DNA of 64,000 bases, taken from NCBI RefSeq assembly GCF_014199205.1, contig NZ_JACIJD010000006.1, forward strand, positions 124,001 through 188,000. The letters are read 5' to 3'. Both the position numbers and the translations under genes were made by a program. The notes beneath the pieces were generated by a model. That model was not told the DNA's origin. It saw only the letters and a list, made by a program, of their open reading frames with translations, and did no database searches. Positions 1-8,784 of the stretch are shown here, in pieces (the first letter of the stretch is position 1; each line of letters starts with the position of its first letter). This DNA is from Muricoccus pecuniae. Lineage in GTDB: Bacteria > Pseudomonadota > Alphaproteobacteria > Acetobacterales > Acetobacteraceae.

Positions 1-1256
1 TCCGGGAAGCGCTCCTTCAGCTCCTGCATCTTCGGGCCCAGCACCTTCATGCGGGCCATCGACTTGTAGGACTTGTTGGCCAGCGGGAAGAACAGGGCCT
101 TCAGCGCGACGGTGAAGATCAGGATGGCGACGCCGAAGTTGCCCACCAGCTTGTAGAGCCAGTCCAGCGCGTAGAAGAACGGCTTGGTCAGGAAGTAGAA
201 CCAGCCGAAGTCGATCGCCTTGTCGAAGTCGGTGATGCCGAGCCTCGTGGCGTAGTCGTCCAGCAGGTGCACCTCCTTCGCCCCGGCGAAGAGGCGGGTG
301 GCGAAGCCGGCGGTGGCGCCCGGCGCGGCCGAGACGGGCGCGACGGGGGCGAAATCGACCTGCCAGCGGTCCTGGCCGCCCTCGCTCGTGTGGCGGAAGG
401 CCGCGCGGTCGCGGGCGGACTGGTCCACGGGGGCGAGCGCCGTCAGCCAGTACTTGTCGGTGAAGCCGGCCCAGCCGCCCGAGCCCTCCTGCTCCAGCGC
501 GGGGCCGCCATTGCGGCGGCCGGCCTCGGTCTTGGCGTCGGCGTACTTCGTCTCGCGCAGGCGGCCGTCCAGCACGCCCACGAAGCCCTCGTGAAGGATG
601 TAGTAGCCGGCCACCTGGGGCGTGTGCTCGCGCCGCACGCGGGCCCAGGGCAGGACCTGCACGGCCTCCGTACCCGTATTCACCACGCGCTGGTCGGCGG
701 TGACCATGAAGTTCCCGTCGAGGGAGAGGGAGATCTCGAAGCGCTGGCCCGCGCCGTTGTCCCAGCGGAGCGTCACGGGGGTGGAGGGGGTCAGCGCGCC
801 GCCCTCGGCGGTCCACTCCGTGTTCGGGCCGGGCACGGGGGTGCGGCCGTCAGCGGCCGTCCAGCCCCACTGGGCGTAGTAGGGCGCGCTGTCCTCGCGC
901 GGGGCCAGGACGCGCACGTTCGGGCTGCCGGGCTGGATCGTCTCGCGGTAGTCGCGGAGCACGAGGTCGTCGATGCGGGCGCCGCGCAGGTTCACGCTGC
1001 CCTGAACGCGCGGGCTCTCGACCCGCAGCCGGGGCGCGGGGGTGGTGGGGGCGCCGTCATTCGGGCCGGTGCTCGCGACCCCTGCCGGGTTCAGCGCCGT
1101 GTTCGCCTGCGGCAGGGGCACGCCGCTCGTCTGGCTCTGCTGGGCCTGCTGCGCGGCCTGGCGCTGCGCCTCGCGCGCGGGGCGGTTCCAGAGGTCGAAC
1201 AGCAGGAGGATGCCGATCGAGATCGCGATCGCGGCGAGAAGTCGCTTGTTGTCCAT
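1..1256 (-). CDS. yidC: Membrane protein insertase YidC (partial, C-terminus off window)
   Basis: YidC inserts and folds inner-membrane proteins, alone or with SecYEG. The first 418 residues are in the window. The ATG at 1256 begins MDNKRLLAAIAIS, an N-terminal anchor helix, followed by the large periplasmic domain. Near the left edge the segment ALKALFFPLANKSYKSMARM matches the first conserved core helix and loop of the family. The groove residue that is Arg366 in E. coli lies five residues before the conserved Pro; here it is Lys, which keeps the positive charge. The last core helices lie beyond base 1. The gene sits 12 bp after yidD at the end of the rpmH-rnpA-yidD-yidC order, which makes the call secure. 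Confidence 0.96.
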   Translation of the reverse strand, partial: MDNKRLLAAIAISIGILLLFDLWNRPAREAQRQAAQQAQQSQTSGVPLPQANTALNPAGVASTGPNDGAPTTPAPRLRVESPRVQGSVNLRGARIDDLVLRDYRETIQPGSPNVRVLAPREDSAPYYAQWGWTAADGRTPVPGPNTEWTAEGGALTPSTPVTLRWDNGAGQRFEISLSLDGNFMVTADQRVVNTGTEAVQVLPWARVRREHTPQVAGYYILHEGFVGVLDGRLRETKYADAKTEAGRRNGGPALEQEGSGGWAGFTDKYWLTALAPVDQSARDRAAFRHTSEGGQDRWQVDFAPVAPVSAAPGATAGFATRLFAGAKEVHLLDDYATRLGITDFDKAIDFGWFYFLTKPFFYALDWLYKLVGNFGVAILIFTVALKALFFPLANKSYKSMARMKVLGPKMQELKERFP

Positions 1257-1268
1257 CAGGTCCGGCGT

Positions 1269-1502
1269 TCAGGTCTTCTTCGCAGCGGGCACGGGATCGT
1301 AGCCGCCCGGGTTCCAGGGATTGCAGCGGAGGATGCGGCGGGCCGTGAGCGCGGTGCCGTGCAGCGCCCCATGGGCGCCAAGGGCCTCGATCGCATAGGC
1401 GCTGCAATGGGGATGGAAACGGCAATGCGCCCCGATGAAGGGGCGCAGCGTGAACTGGTAGGCGCGGACGCCCAGCTTCAGGGCCTCGGCGGCGGGGGTC
1501 AC
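1269..1502 (-). CDS. yidD: Membrane protein insertion efficiency factor YidD
   Basis: A 77-residue small basic protein thought to help YidC-dependent insertion at the inner membrane. The family signatures are plain: CRFHPHCSAYAIEAL (residues 27-41, with Cys27 and Cys33) and RCNPWNPGGYDPVP (about 59-72). The ATG at 1502 overlaps the rnpA stop by 4 bp, so the two are probably translationally coupled. The length is usual for the family. Confidence 0.96.
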   Translation of the reverse strand: MTPAAEALKLGVRAYQFTLRPFIGAHCRFHPHCSAYAIEALGAHGALHGTALTARRILRCNPWNPGGYDPVPAAKKT

Positions 1503-1834
1503 GGCGCGACGCCTGTCTGCTTCAGCGCACCGCGCAGATCGCCCTGGAGCTGGGTGAAGGGGCGGCTGCGGGTCTCGTCCCGCCCGATCAGCACGAGGTC
1601 CCAGCCCTCGGGCGGGGTGTCGCCCAGCACCAGCCGGGCGGCCTCGCGGAGGCGGCGCTTGGTGCGGTTCCGCACCACGGCGTTGCCCACCTTCTTTGTC
1701 ACGGTGAAGCCCAGGCGCATGGGCCCGCCCGTGCCCTCAAGGGCCTGGATCACCAGCCCCGGCCGGGCGGCCCGCTTGCCGCGCTGGGCGGCGCGGAGGA
1801 AGTCGCGCCGCTTCTTCATCCGGGGCAGCTTCAT
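1499..1834 (-). CDS. rnpA: Ribonuclease P protein component
   Basis: The 111-residue protein subunit of RNase P assists the catalytic RNA in 5' maturation of tRNAs. It begins MKLPRMKKRRDFLRAA (ATG at 1834) and carries the diagnostic RNRTKRRLREAARL helix at residues 56-69, where conserved basic residues contact RNA. An open frame continues upstream, but that part overlaps rpmH and has no family similarity, so the ATG at 1834 is preferred. It lies 50 bp after rpmH and overlaps yidD by 4 bp. Confidence 0.96.
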   Translation of the reverse strand: MKLPRMKKRRDFLRAAQRGKRAARPGLVIQALEGTGGPMRLGFTVTKKVGNAVVRNRTKRRLREAARLVLGDTPPEGWDLVLIGRDETRSRPFTQLQGDLRGALKQTGVAP

Positions 1835-1884
1835 GGTGCGAACCGCGTCACGGGGCGCAATAGTCCTGCGCCCCTGGGGCTGCC

Positions 1885-2019
1885 CTAGGCCGAGAGCTTC
1901 TTGCGGCCCTTGGCGCGGCGGTTGGCGAGCACGTTGCGGCCCCCGACCGTCTCCATGCGGGCGCGGAAACCGTGCCGGCGCTTCCGGACGAGCTTGGAGG
2001 GCTGATAGGTACGCTTCAC
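1885..2019 (-). CDS. rpmH: 50S ribosomal protein L34
   Basis: A 44-residue, very basic protein of the large ribosomal subunit. It starts with GTG at 2019 ([21 protein letters not shown]) and ends [13 protein letters not shown], with the typical [11 protein letters not shown] core. A GGAG sits 9 nt upstream of the GTG. It is the first gene of the rpmH-rnpA-yidD-yidC operon on the minus strand, behind the promoter at 2171-2200. Confidence 0.96.
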   Translation of the reverse strand: MKRTYQPSKLVRKRRHGFRARMETVGGRNVLANRRAKGRKKLSA

Positions 2020-2170
2020 GGCAGGGCGCTCCGTTCGAGATGCGGGCCGCCCGGGCGAAGGGGCGGGCGGCGTTGAGTGGTCTGGCCCGGTCCTCCCGGC
2101 CGCCCCTCCGGCCCGGAAGCGGGGCGCGGACGCGGGCAGCCGCGGCGGGAGGCCCGGCGCGGGTCGGCGC

Positions 2171-2200
2171 TGTATAGAAAGGCGGTCGCGTCCGCGTCAA
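2171..2200 (-). promoter_or_regulatory. Sigma-70-type promoter for the rpmH operon
   Basis: Read on the minus strand, TTGACG (2200-2195) is followed after 18 bp by TATACA (2176-2171). Both boxes are close to consensus in otherwise GC-rich DNA. Transcription would begin near 2164, leaving a leader of about 145 nt before the rpmH GTG. Confidence 0.65.
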
Positions 2201-2273
2201 CCACCGCCTCGCCCCCTACCCTTCCGCCGGGACCGCGTTATGCCTGCCGCGACCAAAAGGCCGGAAGGGAAGC

Positions 2274-3629
2274 ATGGCAGAGACCGACATCGCCGTGATC
2301 GGCGCCGGCGAGACCGGGCGGGGGCTGGCCGCCCTGGCCGCGGCGCTGGGCCTGCGGGTGACGCTGTTCGAGCGCGGCGCCATGGGCGGGGAGGCGCCCG
2401 ATCCGGAGATCGCGGCCGCCGCGCTGAGGGCCGCGGGCGCCCGCGCGGCCGGGGCGCGCGGGGCCGCGCGGATGGGTATCGGCACGGGGGAGGTGCCGGT
2501 GGACTGGCTCGCGCTCCGCACCCACCTCGCCGCCGCTGACGCGGATGCCGCCCCCGACTCGACCGCTGCCCGCTTCGAGGCGATGGGGGTGGAGGTGGTG
2601 CGCGCCGCCGCCCGCTTCTCCGCCCCCGATGCGGTAGGCGCGGCCGGCCGGGAATGGCGCTTCCGCCGCGCGCTCATCGCGACCGGCGCGGCCCCCGTGG
2701 TTCCGGCGCTAGAGGGGCTGGAGACCGTGCCCTACCTCACCGCCGACACGATCCACGAGCTGGACGTGCGGCCGGACCACCTCCTCGTCCTCGGCGGGGG
2801 CGGGTTCGGGCTGGAGATGGCCCAGGCCTTCGCGCGGCTCGGCGCGCGGGTCACGCTGCTCGCCGCCTCCCGCATCGCGCCGGATTCCGACCCCGTCCTC
2901 GCCAACGGCCTCGGCCGCGCGCTGCGGCGGGACGGCGTGAACCTTATGGAAGGGCACGAGGCCGTGCGCGCGGAGCGGCGGGAGGGAGGAGTCGCCCTCC
3001 TGCTCGCGGACGGCACGCGGCTGGAGGGCTCGCACCTCCTTCTCGCCCTCGGCCGCGCGCCGCGGCTGGCCGGGCTGGACCTCGTGGCGGCGGGGCTGAC
3101 TGGCTCCGTGCCGGAGGTGGACGGCACCCTTCGCGTTGCGGGCAACCGCCGCATCTGGGCGGCCGGCGGCTGCATCGGCCGGCCGGGCGGGACGGATCTG
3201 GGTACCCTCGCCCGTTCCATGCTGTTCCGCCTGCCCGGCACCCCGGGCACGCCGCCCGCGGTCAGGGCCATCCGCACCGAGCCCGCCCTGGTGGAGATCG
3301 GCGCGCTCGGCGGGGGGGAGACCCTGCGCTGGCCGCTCGCGGACACGACCCGCGCCGCCGCCGAGGGGATCGAGGAAGGGCTGGTGACGCTTTCCGTCGA
3401 CCGGCGCGGCGGGCTGGCCGGCGCCGGGCTGCTCGCCCCGGGCGGGCTGGAGATGGCGGGGATGCTCGCCCTCTCCGTCGGCCGCCCGGTTTCCGAACTG
3501 GCGGCGGCCGCCCTGCCCCAGCCCAGCCTCTCGGCCGCCATCGCCCGCGCGGCGCTGGAGCACCGGGCGCCCGCCTTCGGCAGCCCCGCGGTGCGCTGGC
3601 TGGCGGGGATTGCGAAGCGCCTGCCCTAG
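2274..3629 (+). CDS. FAD-dependent oxidoreductase, pyridine nucleotide-disulfide reductase family, without redox cysteines
   Basis: A 451-residue protein laid out like mercuric reductase or dihydrolipoamide dehydrogenase: an N-terminal FAD-binding GAGETG (residues 10-15), a second Rossmann motif GGGGFGLEMAQAF (about 173-186) for NAD(P)H, an AAGG segment before the second FAD contact, and a C-terminal dimerisation domain. Where family members have a CxxxxC redox disulfide after MGG, this one reads MGGEAPDPEI with no cysteine. The C-terminal HPxxSE dyad region reads LPQPSLSAAI, so the catalytic His and Glu are also missing. It may be an oxidase or reductase without a disulfide relay, or a non-catalytic relative. 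The ATG at 2274 has GGAAGGGAAG just upstream. The substrate is unknown. Confidence 0.85.
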   Translation: MAETDIAVIGAGETGRGLAALAAALGLRVTLFERGAMGGEAPDPEIAAAALRAAGARAAGARGAARMGIGTGEVPVDWLALRTHLAAADADAAPDSTAARFEAMGVEVVRAAARFSAPDAVGAAGREWRFRRALIATGAAPVVPALEGLETVPYLTADTIHELDVRPDHLLVLGGGGFGLEMAQAFARLGARVTLLAASRIAPDSDPVLANGLGRALRRDGVNLMEGHEAVRAERREGGVALLLADGTRLEGSHLLLALGRAPRLAGLDLVAAGLTGSVPEVDGTLRVAGNRRIWAAGGCIGRPGGTDLGTLARSMLFRLPGTPGTPPAVRAIRTEPALVEIGALGGGETLRWPLADTTRAAAEGIEEGLVTLSVDRRGGLAGAGLLAPGGLEMAGMLALSVGRPVSELAAAALPQPSLSAAIARAALEHRAPAFGSPAVRWLAGIAKRLP

Positions 3630-3687
3630 GCGTCTCCTGCGCCCCGACGGGTTTCGAGCGACAGGTAAGAATCAGAGAAGGTCACGC

Positions 3688-4479
3688 ATGAGCAAGCTCC
3701 TGGAGGGCCGCACGGCCCTGGTCACCGGCTCCACCAGCGGCATCGGCCTCGCCGTCGCGCTCGACTTCGCCCGGCAGGGCGCGCGGGTGATGCTGAACGG
3801 CTTCGGCACGCCGGACGCCATCGCCGCCGCCCGGGCGGAGGTGGCGACGGTCGCCGGGGGCGAGGCGCCCTACTCCGGCGCCGACCTCTCGAAGCCCGAG
3901 GGAGTCAGGGCGATGTGCGCCGAGGCGACGGAGGCGCTCGGCCATGTCGACATCCTCGTGAACAATGCCGGCATCCAGTTCGTCTCGCCGGTCGAGGAGT
4001 TCCCGGAGGAGAAGTGGGACGCGATCATCGCGATCAATCTCTCCTCCAACTTCCACGCCATCAAGGCGCTGCTGCCGGGGATGCGGGCCCGCAACTGGGG
4101 GCGGATCATCAACGTGGCCTCCGCCCACGGCCTCGTCGCTTCGCCCTTCAAGTCGGCCTATGTCACGGCCAAGCACGGGGTGGTCGGGTTGACGAAGACG
4201 GTCGCGATCGAGGTCGCGCGCACCCCCATCACCTGCAACGCCATCTGCCCCGGCTTCGTCCGCACGCCCCTGGCCGAGGCGCAGGTCGGGCCGCTGGCCA
4301 GGAAGCACGGCGTCTCCGAGGAGACCGCCCTCACGGACCTCCTGCTGGAGAAGCAGCCGAGCAAGCGCTGGGTGGAGGTGGAGGAGGTCGCGGCCATGGC
4401 CACCTATCTCTGCGGCCCGAACAGCGGCGCGGTGAACGGCGCGGCCCTCTCCATCGACGGCGGCTGGACGGCCTCGTGA
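3688..4479 (+). CDS. bdhA: 3-hydroxybutyrate dehydrogenase (SDR family)
   Basis: A 263-residue short-chain dehydrogenase that interconverts (R)-3-hydroxybutyrate and acetoacetate with NAD, usually in polyhydroxybutyrate turnover. The cofactor loop is GSTSGIG (residues 14-20), NNAG is at 92-95, catalytic Ser145 lies in NVASAHG, and the Tyr158-Lys162 pair lies in YVTAKHG. The stretches DILVNNAGIQ and EKWDAIIAINLSSNFH are typical of BdhA rather than of generic SDRs. The ATG at 3688 follows GAGAAGG. The stop overlaps the GTG start of the patatin gene, so the two are probably cotranscribed. Confidence 0.9.
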   Translation: MSKLLEGRTALVTGSTSGIGLAVALDFARQGARVMLNGFGTPDAIAAARAEVATVAGGEAPYSGADLSKPEGVRAMCAEATEALGHVDILVNNAGIQFVSPVEEFPEEKWDAIIAINLSSNFHAIKALLPGMRARNWGRIINVASAHGLVASPFKSAYVTAKHGVVGLTKTVAIEVARTPITCNAICPGFVRTPLAEAQVGPLARKHGVSEETALTDLLLEKQPSKRWVEVEEVAAMATYLCGPNSGAVNGAALSIDGGWTAS

Positions 4480-5585
4480 CACCGCCTGCCCCGGAAACCG
4501 GGCAGGAGGGCCTGCCCCCGATCGAGGGCACGCCCGTCGCCCCGGCCGTCACGGGGCGGGCGGCGCCGCAGCGCATCAACCTCGCCCTGCAGGGGGGCGG
4601 CACGCACGGGGCCTTCACCTGGGGCGTGCTGCTGCGCCTGCTGGAGGAGGAATCGATCGAGGTGGCCGCCATTTCCGGCACCTCCGCCGGCGCCATCAAC
4701 GGCGCGGCCTTCACCCAGGGCATGGCCGAGGGCGGGCGGGCCGGCGCGGCCGCGCTGCTGAACCGGCTCTGGGGCGCGATCGGGTCGCGCTACGCTCTCA
4801 GCCCGCTCCGGAACAGCCCTTTCGAGCGGCTGATCTGGGGGCCGGATCTGAGCCACAGCGTCGCCTGGCAGGCCTTCGATGCCCTGACCCGCCTCTTCTC
4901 CCCCTACCAGCTCAATCCCTTTCCCCTGGAGATGAACCCGCTGCGCCGGGTGTTGGAGGAGGTGCTCGACCTCGACATCCTCTGCCGGCACCCGGAGGCG
5001 CCGCAGCTCTTCGTCGCGGCCACCAATGTCCGCAGCGGCAAGCCCCGGGTCTTCACGCGGGAGGAGCTGACGCGGGAGGCGCTGCTCGCCTCCGCCTGCC
5101 TGCCCAACCTGTTCCGCGCCGTGGAGATCGAGGGCGAGGCCTATTGGGACGGGGGCTTCCTGGGCAATCCGGCGCTGTGGCCGCTCTACGACCGCGGGGG
5201 CGGGCCGCCGGACATCGTGCTGGTGGGGATCAATCCCCTCTCCCGCCCGGACATTCCCCAGACCGTGCAGGACATCAACACCAGGGTGAACGAGATCGGC
5301 TTCAACGCCTCTCTCATGTACGAGATGAGAGCCATTGAATTCGTTCAAAGGCTGGTGGACCAGGGCACACTCAAGCCGCCACGCTACCAGCGGCTCTTTG
5401 TTCATCTCATCGAGGATGAGGAGCGGATGAGGCGCCTCGGTATGTCCAGCAAATACAACGGAGAATGGAGCTTTCTTACGAGCCTGCGCGATGACGGGCG
5501 CGCGGCTTGCGACGCCTGGCTGGCCGCCAACCGGGACGCGCTGGGGAAGCGGGACAGCCTGGACCTCCGCGCCCGCTTCCTCTGA
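4476..5585 (+). CDS. Patatin-like phospholipase family protein
   Basis: A 369-residue serine acyl hydrolase. The oxyanion loop GGGTHG is at residues 40-45, the nucleophile elbow GTSAG places Ser70, and the partner Asp225 is in DGGFLGNP, giving a complete Ser-Asp dyad. The GTG start at 4476 overlaps the bdhA stop (GTGA). Proteins of this type are often found with polyhydroxybutyrate genes and may be lipases or depolymerases; coupling to bdhA makes a role in storage-polymer or lipid turnover plausible but not shown. No signal peptide is evident. The stop directly abuts the stop of the convergent hlyD-type gene. Confidence 0.85.
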   Translation: MTPPAPETGQEGLPPIEGTPVAPAVTGRAAPQRINLALQGGGTHGAFTWGVLLRLLEEESIEVAAISGTSAGAINGAAFTQGMAEGGRAGAAALLNRLWGAIGSRYALSPLRNSPFERLIWGPDLSHSVAWQAFDALTRLFSPYQLNPFPLEMNPLRRVLEEVLDLDILCRHPEAPQLFVAATNVRSGKPRVFTREELTREALLASACLPNLFRAVEIEGEAYWDGGFLGNPALWPLYDRGGGPPDIVLVGINPLSRPDIPQTVQDINTRVNEIGFNASLMYEMRAIEFVQRLVDQGTLKPPRYQRLFVHLIEDEERMRRLGMSSKYNGEWSFLTSLRDDGRAACDAWLAANRDALGKRDSLDLRARFL

Positions 5586-6647
5586 TCAGCGCGCCGGGGC
5601 CGGGGCGCTGGCGGTGTCGATGCTGACCACCACGGACATGCCGGGCGAGAGCCCGTCGGCCAGGGGCTGCCCCGGGTCGATCGCGACGCGCACGGGCAGG
5701 CGCTGGGCGACCTTGGTGAAGTTGCCCGTCGCGTTGTCCGAGCGGATGACGCTGAACTCCGAGCCTGTGGCGGGGGAGAAGCGCTCGATCCGGCCGGTCA
5801 GCGCCGCGCCCCGGAGCGCGTCCACGCGGAAGGTGACGGGCTGGCCCACCGCCATGCCGGGGATCTGCGTCTCCTTGTAGTTCGCCACCACCCAGCGCAG
5901 CGCCGGCACGAGGGAGGTGATCTGCGTCCCCGCCGTCACGTACTGGCCGAGCCGCGCCCCCACCTCGCCCAGCCGCCCGTCGCGCGGGGCGAGGATGCGG
6001 GTGTTCTGCAGGTCGATCTCCGCCAGGCGCACGGCGGCCTCGGCCCCGTGCACCGCCGCCTCCAGCCCGGTGCGGGTGGCCAGTGTCTCGGCCAGGGACT
6101 GCTGCGCGACGGCCTGGGAGGCCTGGGCCTGGGCCAGCCCCGCCTCGGCCTGGCGCAGCGCGGCGTGGACGGCGTCGCTCTGGGCGCGGGACTGGATGTT
6201 GGCGGCCACGAGCGGCTCGATCCGGCGCACATCCGCCCCGGCCTTGGCCAGCACGGCCTGCGCATTGGCCACCTGCGCCTCAGCCACGTCCACCTGCGCC
6301 TCCTTGGTGCGCCGCTGCAGGTCGAGATTGGCCAGGGAAGCCTGGCTGGCGGAGAGCTGGGCCCGGACCTGGGCGAGGCGCTGCTGGTAGATGCGGTCGT
6401 CGATGCGCGCGAGCAGCTCGCCCTCCTTCACGGCGGCGTAGTCCTGCACGGGCATCTCGACGAGGTAGCCCGAGACCTGCGGGCTGACGACGGTGACGAG
6501 GCCGCGGACATAGGCGTCGTCCGTCACCTGCACCGTCGAGGTGAAGGGCGGCAGGCGCCAGGCGAAGAGCACGAGGAGGACACCCGCGAGGCCGAGGAGG
6601 AGGGCGGGGATCGTCGCCCGCGAGCGGAGGGGCAGGGAGAGGGGCAT
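5586..6647 (-). CDS. HlyD family secretion protein (EmrA-like membrane fusion protein)
   Basis: A 353-residue periplasmic adaptor of a multidrug efflux system. One N-terminal membrane anchor (about residues 12-30) is followed by a lipoyl half-motif around VSPQVSGYLVEMPVQDY, a long Ala/Gln/Leu-rich alpha-helical hairpin (about 85-205), the second lipoyl half at RILAPRDGRLGEVGARLGQYV, and a beta-barrel ending NFTKVAQRLPVRVAID, typical of EmrA. It lies 16 bp downstream of the MFS transporter and ends the MarR-MFS-HlyD operon. The outer-membrane partner is not in the window. Confidence 0.92.
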   Translation of the reverse strand: MPLSLPLRSRATIPALLLGLAGVLLVLFAWRLPPFTSTVQVTDDAYVRGLVTVVSPQVSGYLVEMPVQDYAAVKEGELLARIDDRIYQQRLAQVRAQLSASQASLANLDLQRRTKEAQVDVAEAQVANAQAVLAKAGADVRRIEPLVAANIQSRAQSDAVHAALRQAEAGLAQAQASQAVAQQSLAETLATRTGLEAAVHGAEAAVRLAEIDLQNTRILAPRDGRLGEVGARLGQYVTAGTQITSLVPALRWVVANYKETQIPGMAVGQPVTFRVDALRGAALTGRIERFSPATGSEFSVIRSDNATGNFTKVAQRLPVRVAIDPGQPLADGLSPGMSVVVSIDTASAPAPAR

Positions 6648-6663
6648 GGGGTCCTAAGGGGGT

Positions 6664-8274
6664 TCAGGCGGCCGTCCCGCTGTCCTGGGCGGCACGGCGG
6701 CCGAGCCAGGCGGCGAGCTGGTGGATGAGAAGTACGGCGAGGCAGAAGGCGGAAACCGCTGAAACGGTGAGAAAGAGGTCGTTGTAGGCCAGCACATAGG
6801 CCTCTCGCGTGGCGACACCGGCGAGGGTGAGGTTGCCTTCGGCGGCGCGCAGCGCGGGGTCGCCGAGGACGCGGCTGTAGGCGGCGCCGTACTGAGCGAT
6901 TCGCTGCGCCACGAGCGGGTCCGCGAGGGTCAGGCTCTCGACGATCTGGCTGGAGTGGAACTTCTCCCGCACCGTGACGAGGGTGCCGAGCGCCGCGGCG
7001 CCGAGCAGCCCGCCGAGGTTCTGGGATGCCAGGAAGACCGCGAAGAAGCTGGTGAGGTAGTTCACCCCGGAGCGCAGGGTGTGGGCGAAGCTCCAGCCCG
7101 TCGCGGCCGGCAGGAAGATCGCCCCGCCGAAGGCGACCAGCGCCTGGGGGAGATAGACGTCGTGCGGCCGCGTCAGGCTCGTCCCCCGGCTCTCCATCCA
7201 GGCCCCGACCGCGATCATGGCGAGCGCCACCGCATGGATCGCGGGCCGGTTCTCCGGGCGGTTGACGAAGGCCACGCCGATGAAGCCGGCGAGCGTCGCG
7301 GCCAGGATCACGAGGAAGAGCCCCCGCATGTGCTCGTTCAGCAGGCCAAGGTTCTGGAAGAAGCCGATGGCGCCGGTCGTCTGCTCCGACAGGATGAAGC
7401 GCGCGAAGAACATGGACCCGCCGAAGAGGAGCATGTCCGATGAGGACAGCCAGTGCAGGTTCACCAGCGGGCGCTCCCGGTTCAGCTCCACCGCGACCAG
7501 CAGGGTGAGGCAGGCGAGCCCGCCGGCGAGGCAGGCGCCGAGCCAGCCCGCCTCCAGCCACCAGTAGCCGCGCCCGAGGCCCAGCACGACGGCGACCAGC
7601 CCCAGACCGACGGTCAGCAAGGGCAGGCTGACCGCGTCCACCCGGTCGAACACCTTGGCGCGCGGCGGCGGCGTGATCGGCAGGACGAGGACGATGGCCA
7701 GGGAGAGGCAGGCGAGGGCGAGCTCAAGCAGGAGCAGCCCGTCCCAGAGACCGATTTCCAGCAGCCCCGGCGAGACGAGCCGGGCGATGGGCACCGCGAT
7801 CTGCGCCCCGATCAGCCCGAGGGCGATGCCGACCGTCAGCTTCCGCGAGGGCGGGAAGATTTCGATCATGTAGAGGATGGCGAGGGTGTTCAGCGGCGCG
7901 CTGGCGAAGCCCGCCACCGCCCGCAGCACCACGGCCGAGCGAAGGTCGTTCGCGACGAGATGGGCGAGGGAGACGAGCAGGAACAGCCCCAGGCCGAGCT
8001 TGGCGAAGAGCCGCAGCCCAAACTGGGTTCTCAGCTTGAACAACAGGATGGAGGCCGTAATGCTTGTGGAGGCGTAAGCAGCGGTGAGCCATGCGGCCTC
8101 GTTCGCGGTCGCCCCGAAGCTCGCCTGCACCGCCTGGAGATTGGCCGCGACGAGGTTGTTCCCGAGGCCCTGGGTGAGGCCGAAGGTGAGCGAGGCCAGG
8201 CCGTACACCGCCAGGCGCCCCGCCGTCAGCGGAGGCGTGGGGGCCGGCGCGGCGGGTGCGGCCGTGCCGCTCAT
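6664..8274 (-). CDS. DHA2 (EmrB/QacA-type) MFS drug efflux transporter
   Basis: A 536-residue polytopic membrane protein, the length expected for 14-helix proton-driven drug exporters. The N-terminal cytoplasmic segment is Pro/Ala-rich, and the first helix follows at LAVYGLASLTFGLTQGL. It works with the HlyD-type adaptor downstream. The ATG at 8274 overlaps the MarR stop by 4 bp (ATGA), fixing the start and implying coupled translation. Exported compounds cannot be told from sequence. Confidence 0.9.
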   Translation of the reverse strand: MSGTAAPAAPAPTPPLTAGRLAVYGLASLTFGLTQGLGNNLVAANLQAVQASFGATANEAAWLTAAYASTSITASILLFKLRTQFGLRLFAKLGLGLFLLVSLAHLVANDLRSAVVLRAVAGFASAPLNTLAILYMIEIFPPSRKLTVGIALGLIGAQIAVPIARLVSPGLLEIGLWDGLLLLELALACLSLAIVLVLPITPPPRAKVFDRVDAVSLPLLTVGLGLVAVVLGLGRGYWWLEAGWLGACLAGGLACLTLLVAVELNRERPLVNLHWLSSSDMLLFGGSMFFARFILSEQTTGAIGFFQNLGLLNEHMRGLFLVILAATLAGFIGVAFVNRPENRPAIHAVALAMIAVGAWMESRGTSLTRPHDVYLPQALVAFGGAIFLPAATGWSFAHTLRSGVNYLTSFFAVFLASQNLGGLLGAAALGTLVTVREKFHSSQIVESLTLADPLVAQRIAQYGAAYSRVLGDPALRAAEGNLTLAGVATREAYVLAYNDLFLTVSAVSAFCLAVLLIHQLAAWLGRRAAQDSGTAA

Positions 8275-8744
8275 CGGGCTCTCTCCTCGCCGTCTCCGGC
8301 CATCCGGGGAACGGCGTCGAGCGTCTCGAGCTTCGTCGCCACACTTCGCAGAACGCGGAGCGCCGTTTCGAGATCCTCGCGCGGGATGTCGCCGAGCACG
8401 CGCTGCCGCAGCCCCTCGGAGACGCGCTCCGCCGCCTCGACCATCGGCGCGGCCGCCGGGGTGAGGGCGATGCGGTTGGCGCGGGCATTGCCGGGCACGG
8501 GCTCCCGCCGGATGAGCCCCTGCCCCTCCAGCGAGTCCAGGAGGCGGACGAGGGTGGGGTGCTCGACGGAGAGATGGGCCGCGAGGTCCCGCTGCATGGC
8601 GCTGCCGCCCTCCTGGGAAAGGATCATCAGCGCGCGGGCGCGGGCGAGGGTCTGCCCGCTGTCGCGCAGCTCCGCATCCCACCGCGTGCGCCAGCGCTGG
8701 GTGACGCGGCGCAGGGCGGTGACGAATTCCGCATTCAGGCTCAT
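8271..8744 (-). CDS. MarR family transcriptional regulator
   Basis: A 157-residue winged helix-turn-helix protein. The recognition helix region is QRDLAAHLSVEHPTLVRLLDSLEGQGLI (about residues 51-78), followed by the basic wing RREPVPGNARANRIALT. As the first gene of the operon with the MFS and HlyD exporter, it most likely represses its own operon until an effector binds. The inverted half-sites 22-40 bp upstream of its ATG are a good candidate operator. The ligand is unknown. Confidence 0.92.
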   Translation of the reverse strand: MSLNAEFVTALRRVTQRWRTRWDAELRDSGQTLARARALMILSQEGGSAMQRDLAAHLSVEHPTLVRLLDSLEGQGLIRREPVPGNARANRIALTPAAAPMVEAAERVSEGLRQRVLGDIPREDLETALRVLRSVATKLETLDAVPRMAGDGEERAR

Positions 8745-8765
8745 CGGGCAGGGATTTCGTAGGAA

Positions 8766-8784
8766 GCTAACATTAGCAAGCTAA
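8766..8784. promoter_or_regulatory. Probable MarR operator: GCTAA-CA-TTAGC-AA-GCTAA
   Basis: Three half-sites of alternating orientation are spaced exactly 7 bp apart: GCTAA (8766-8770), TTAGC (8773-8777), GCTAA (8780-8784). Each adjacent pair forms a perfect palindrome. The AT-rich element stands out from its surroundings. It touches the candidate -10 box TACTTA (8787-8782, minus strand); a -35-like TTGATC is at 8809-8804. Binding here would block transcription of the MarR-MFS-HlyD operon. Confidence 0.65.

Noticed and set aside
2016-2204. Possible small gene upstream of rpmH on the minus strand
   Set aside because: It overlaps the operon promoter and leader, has no ribosome-binding site and no recognisable protein.
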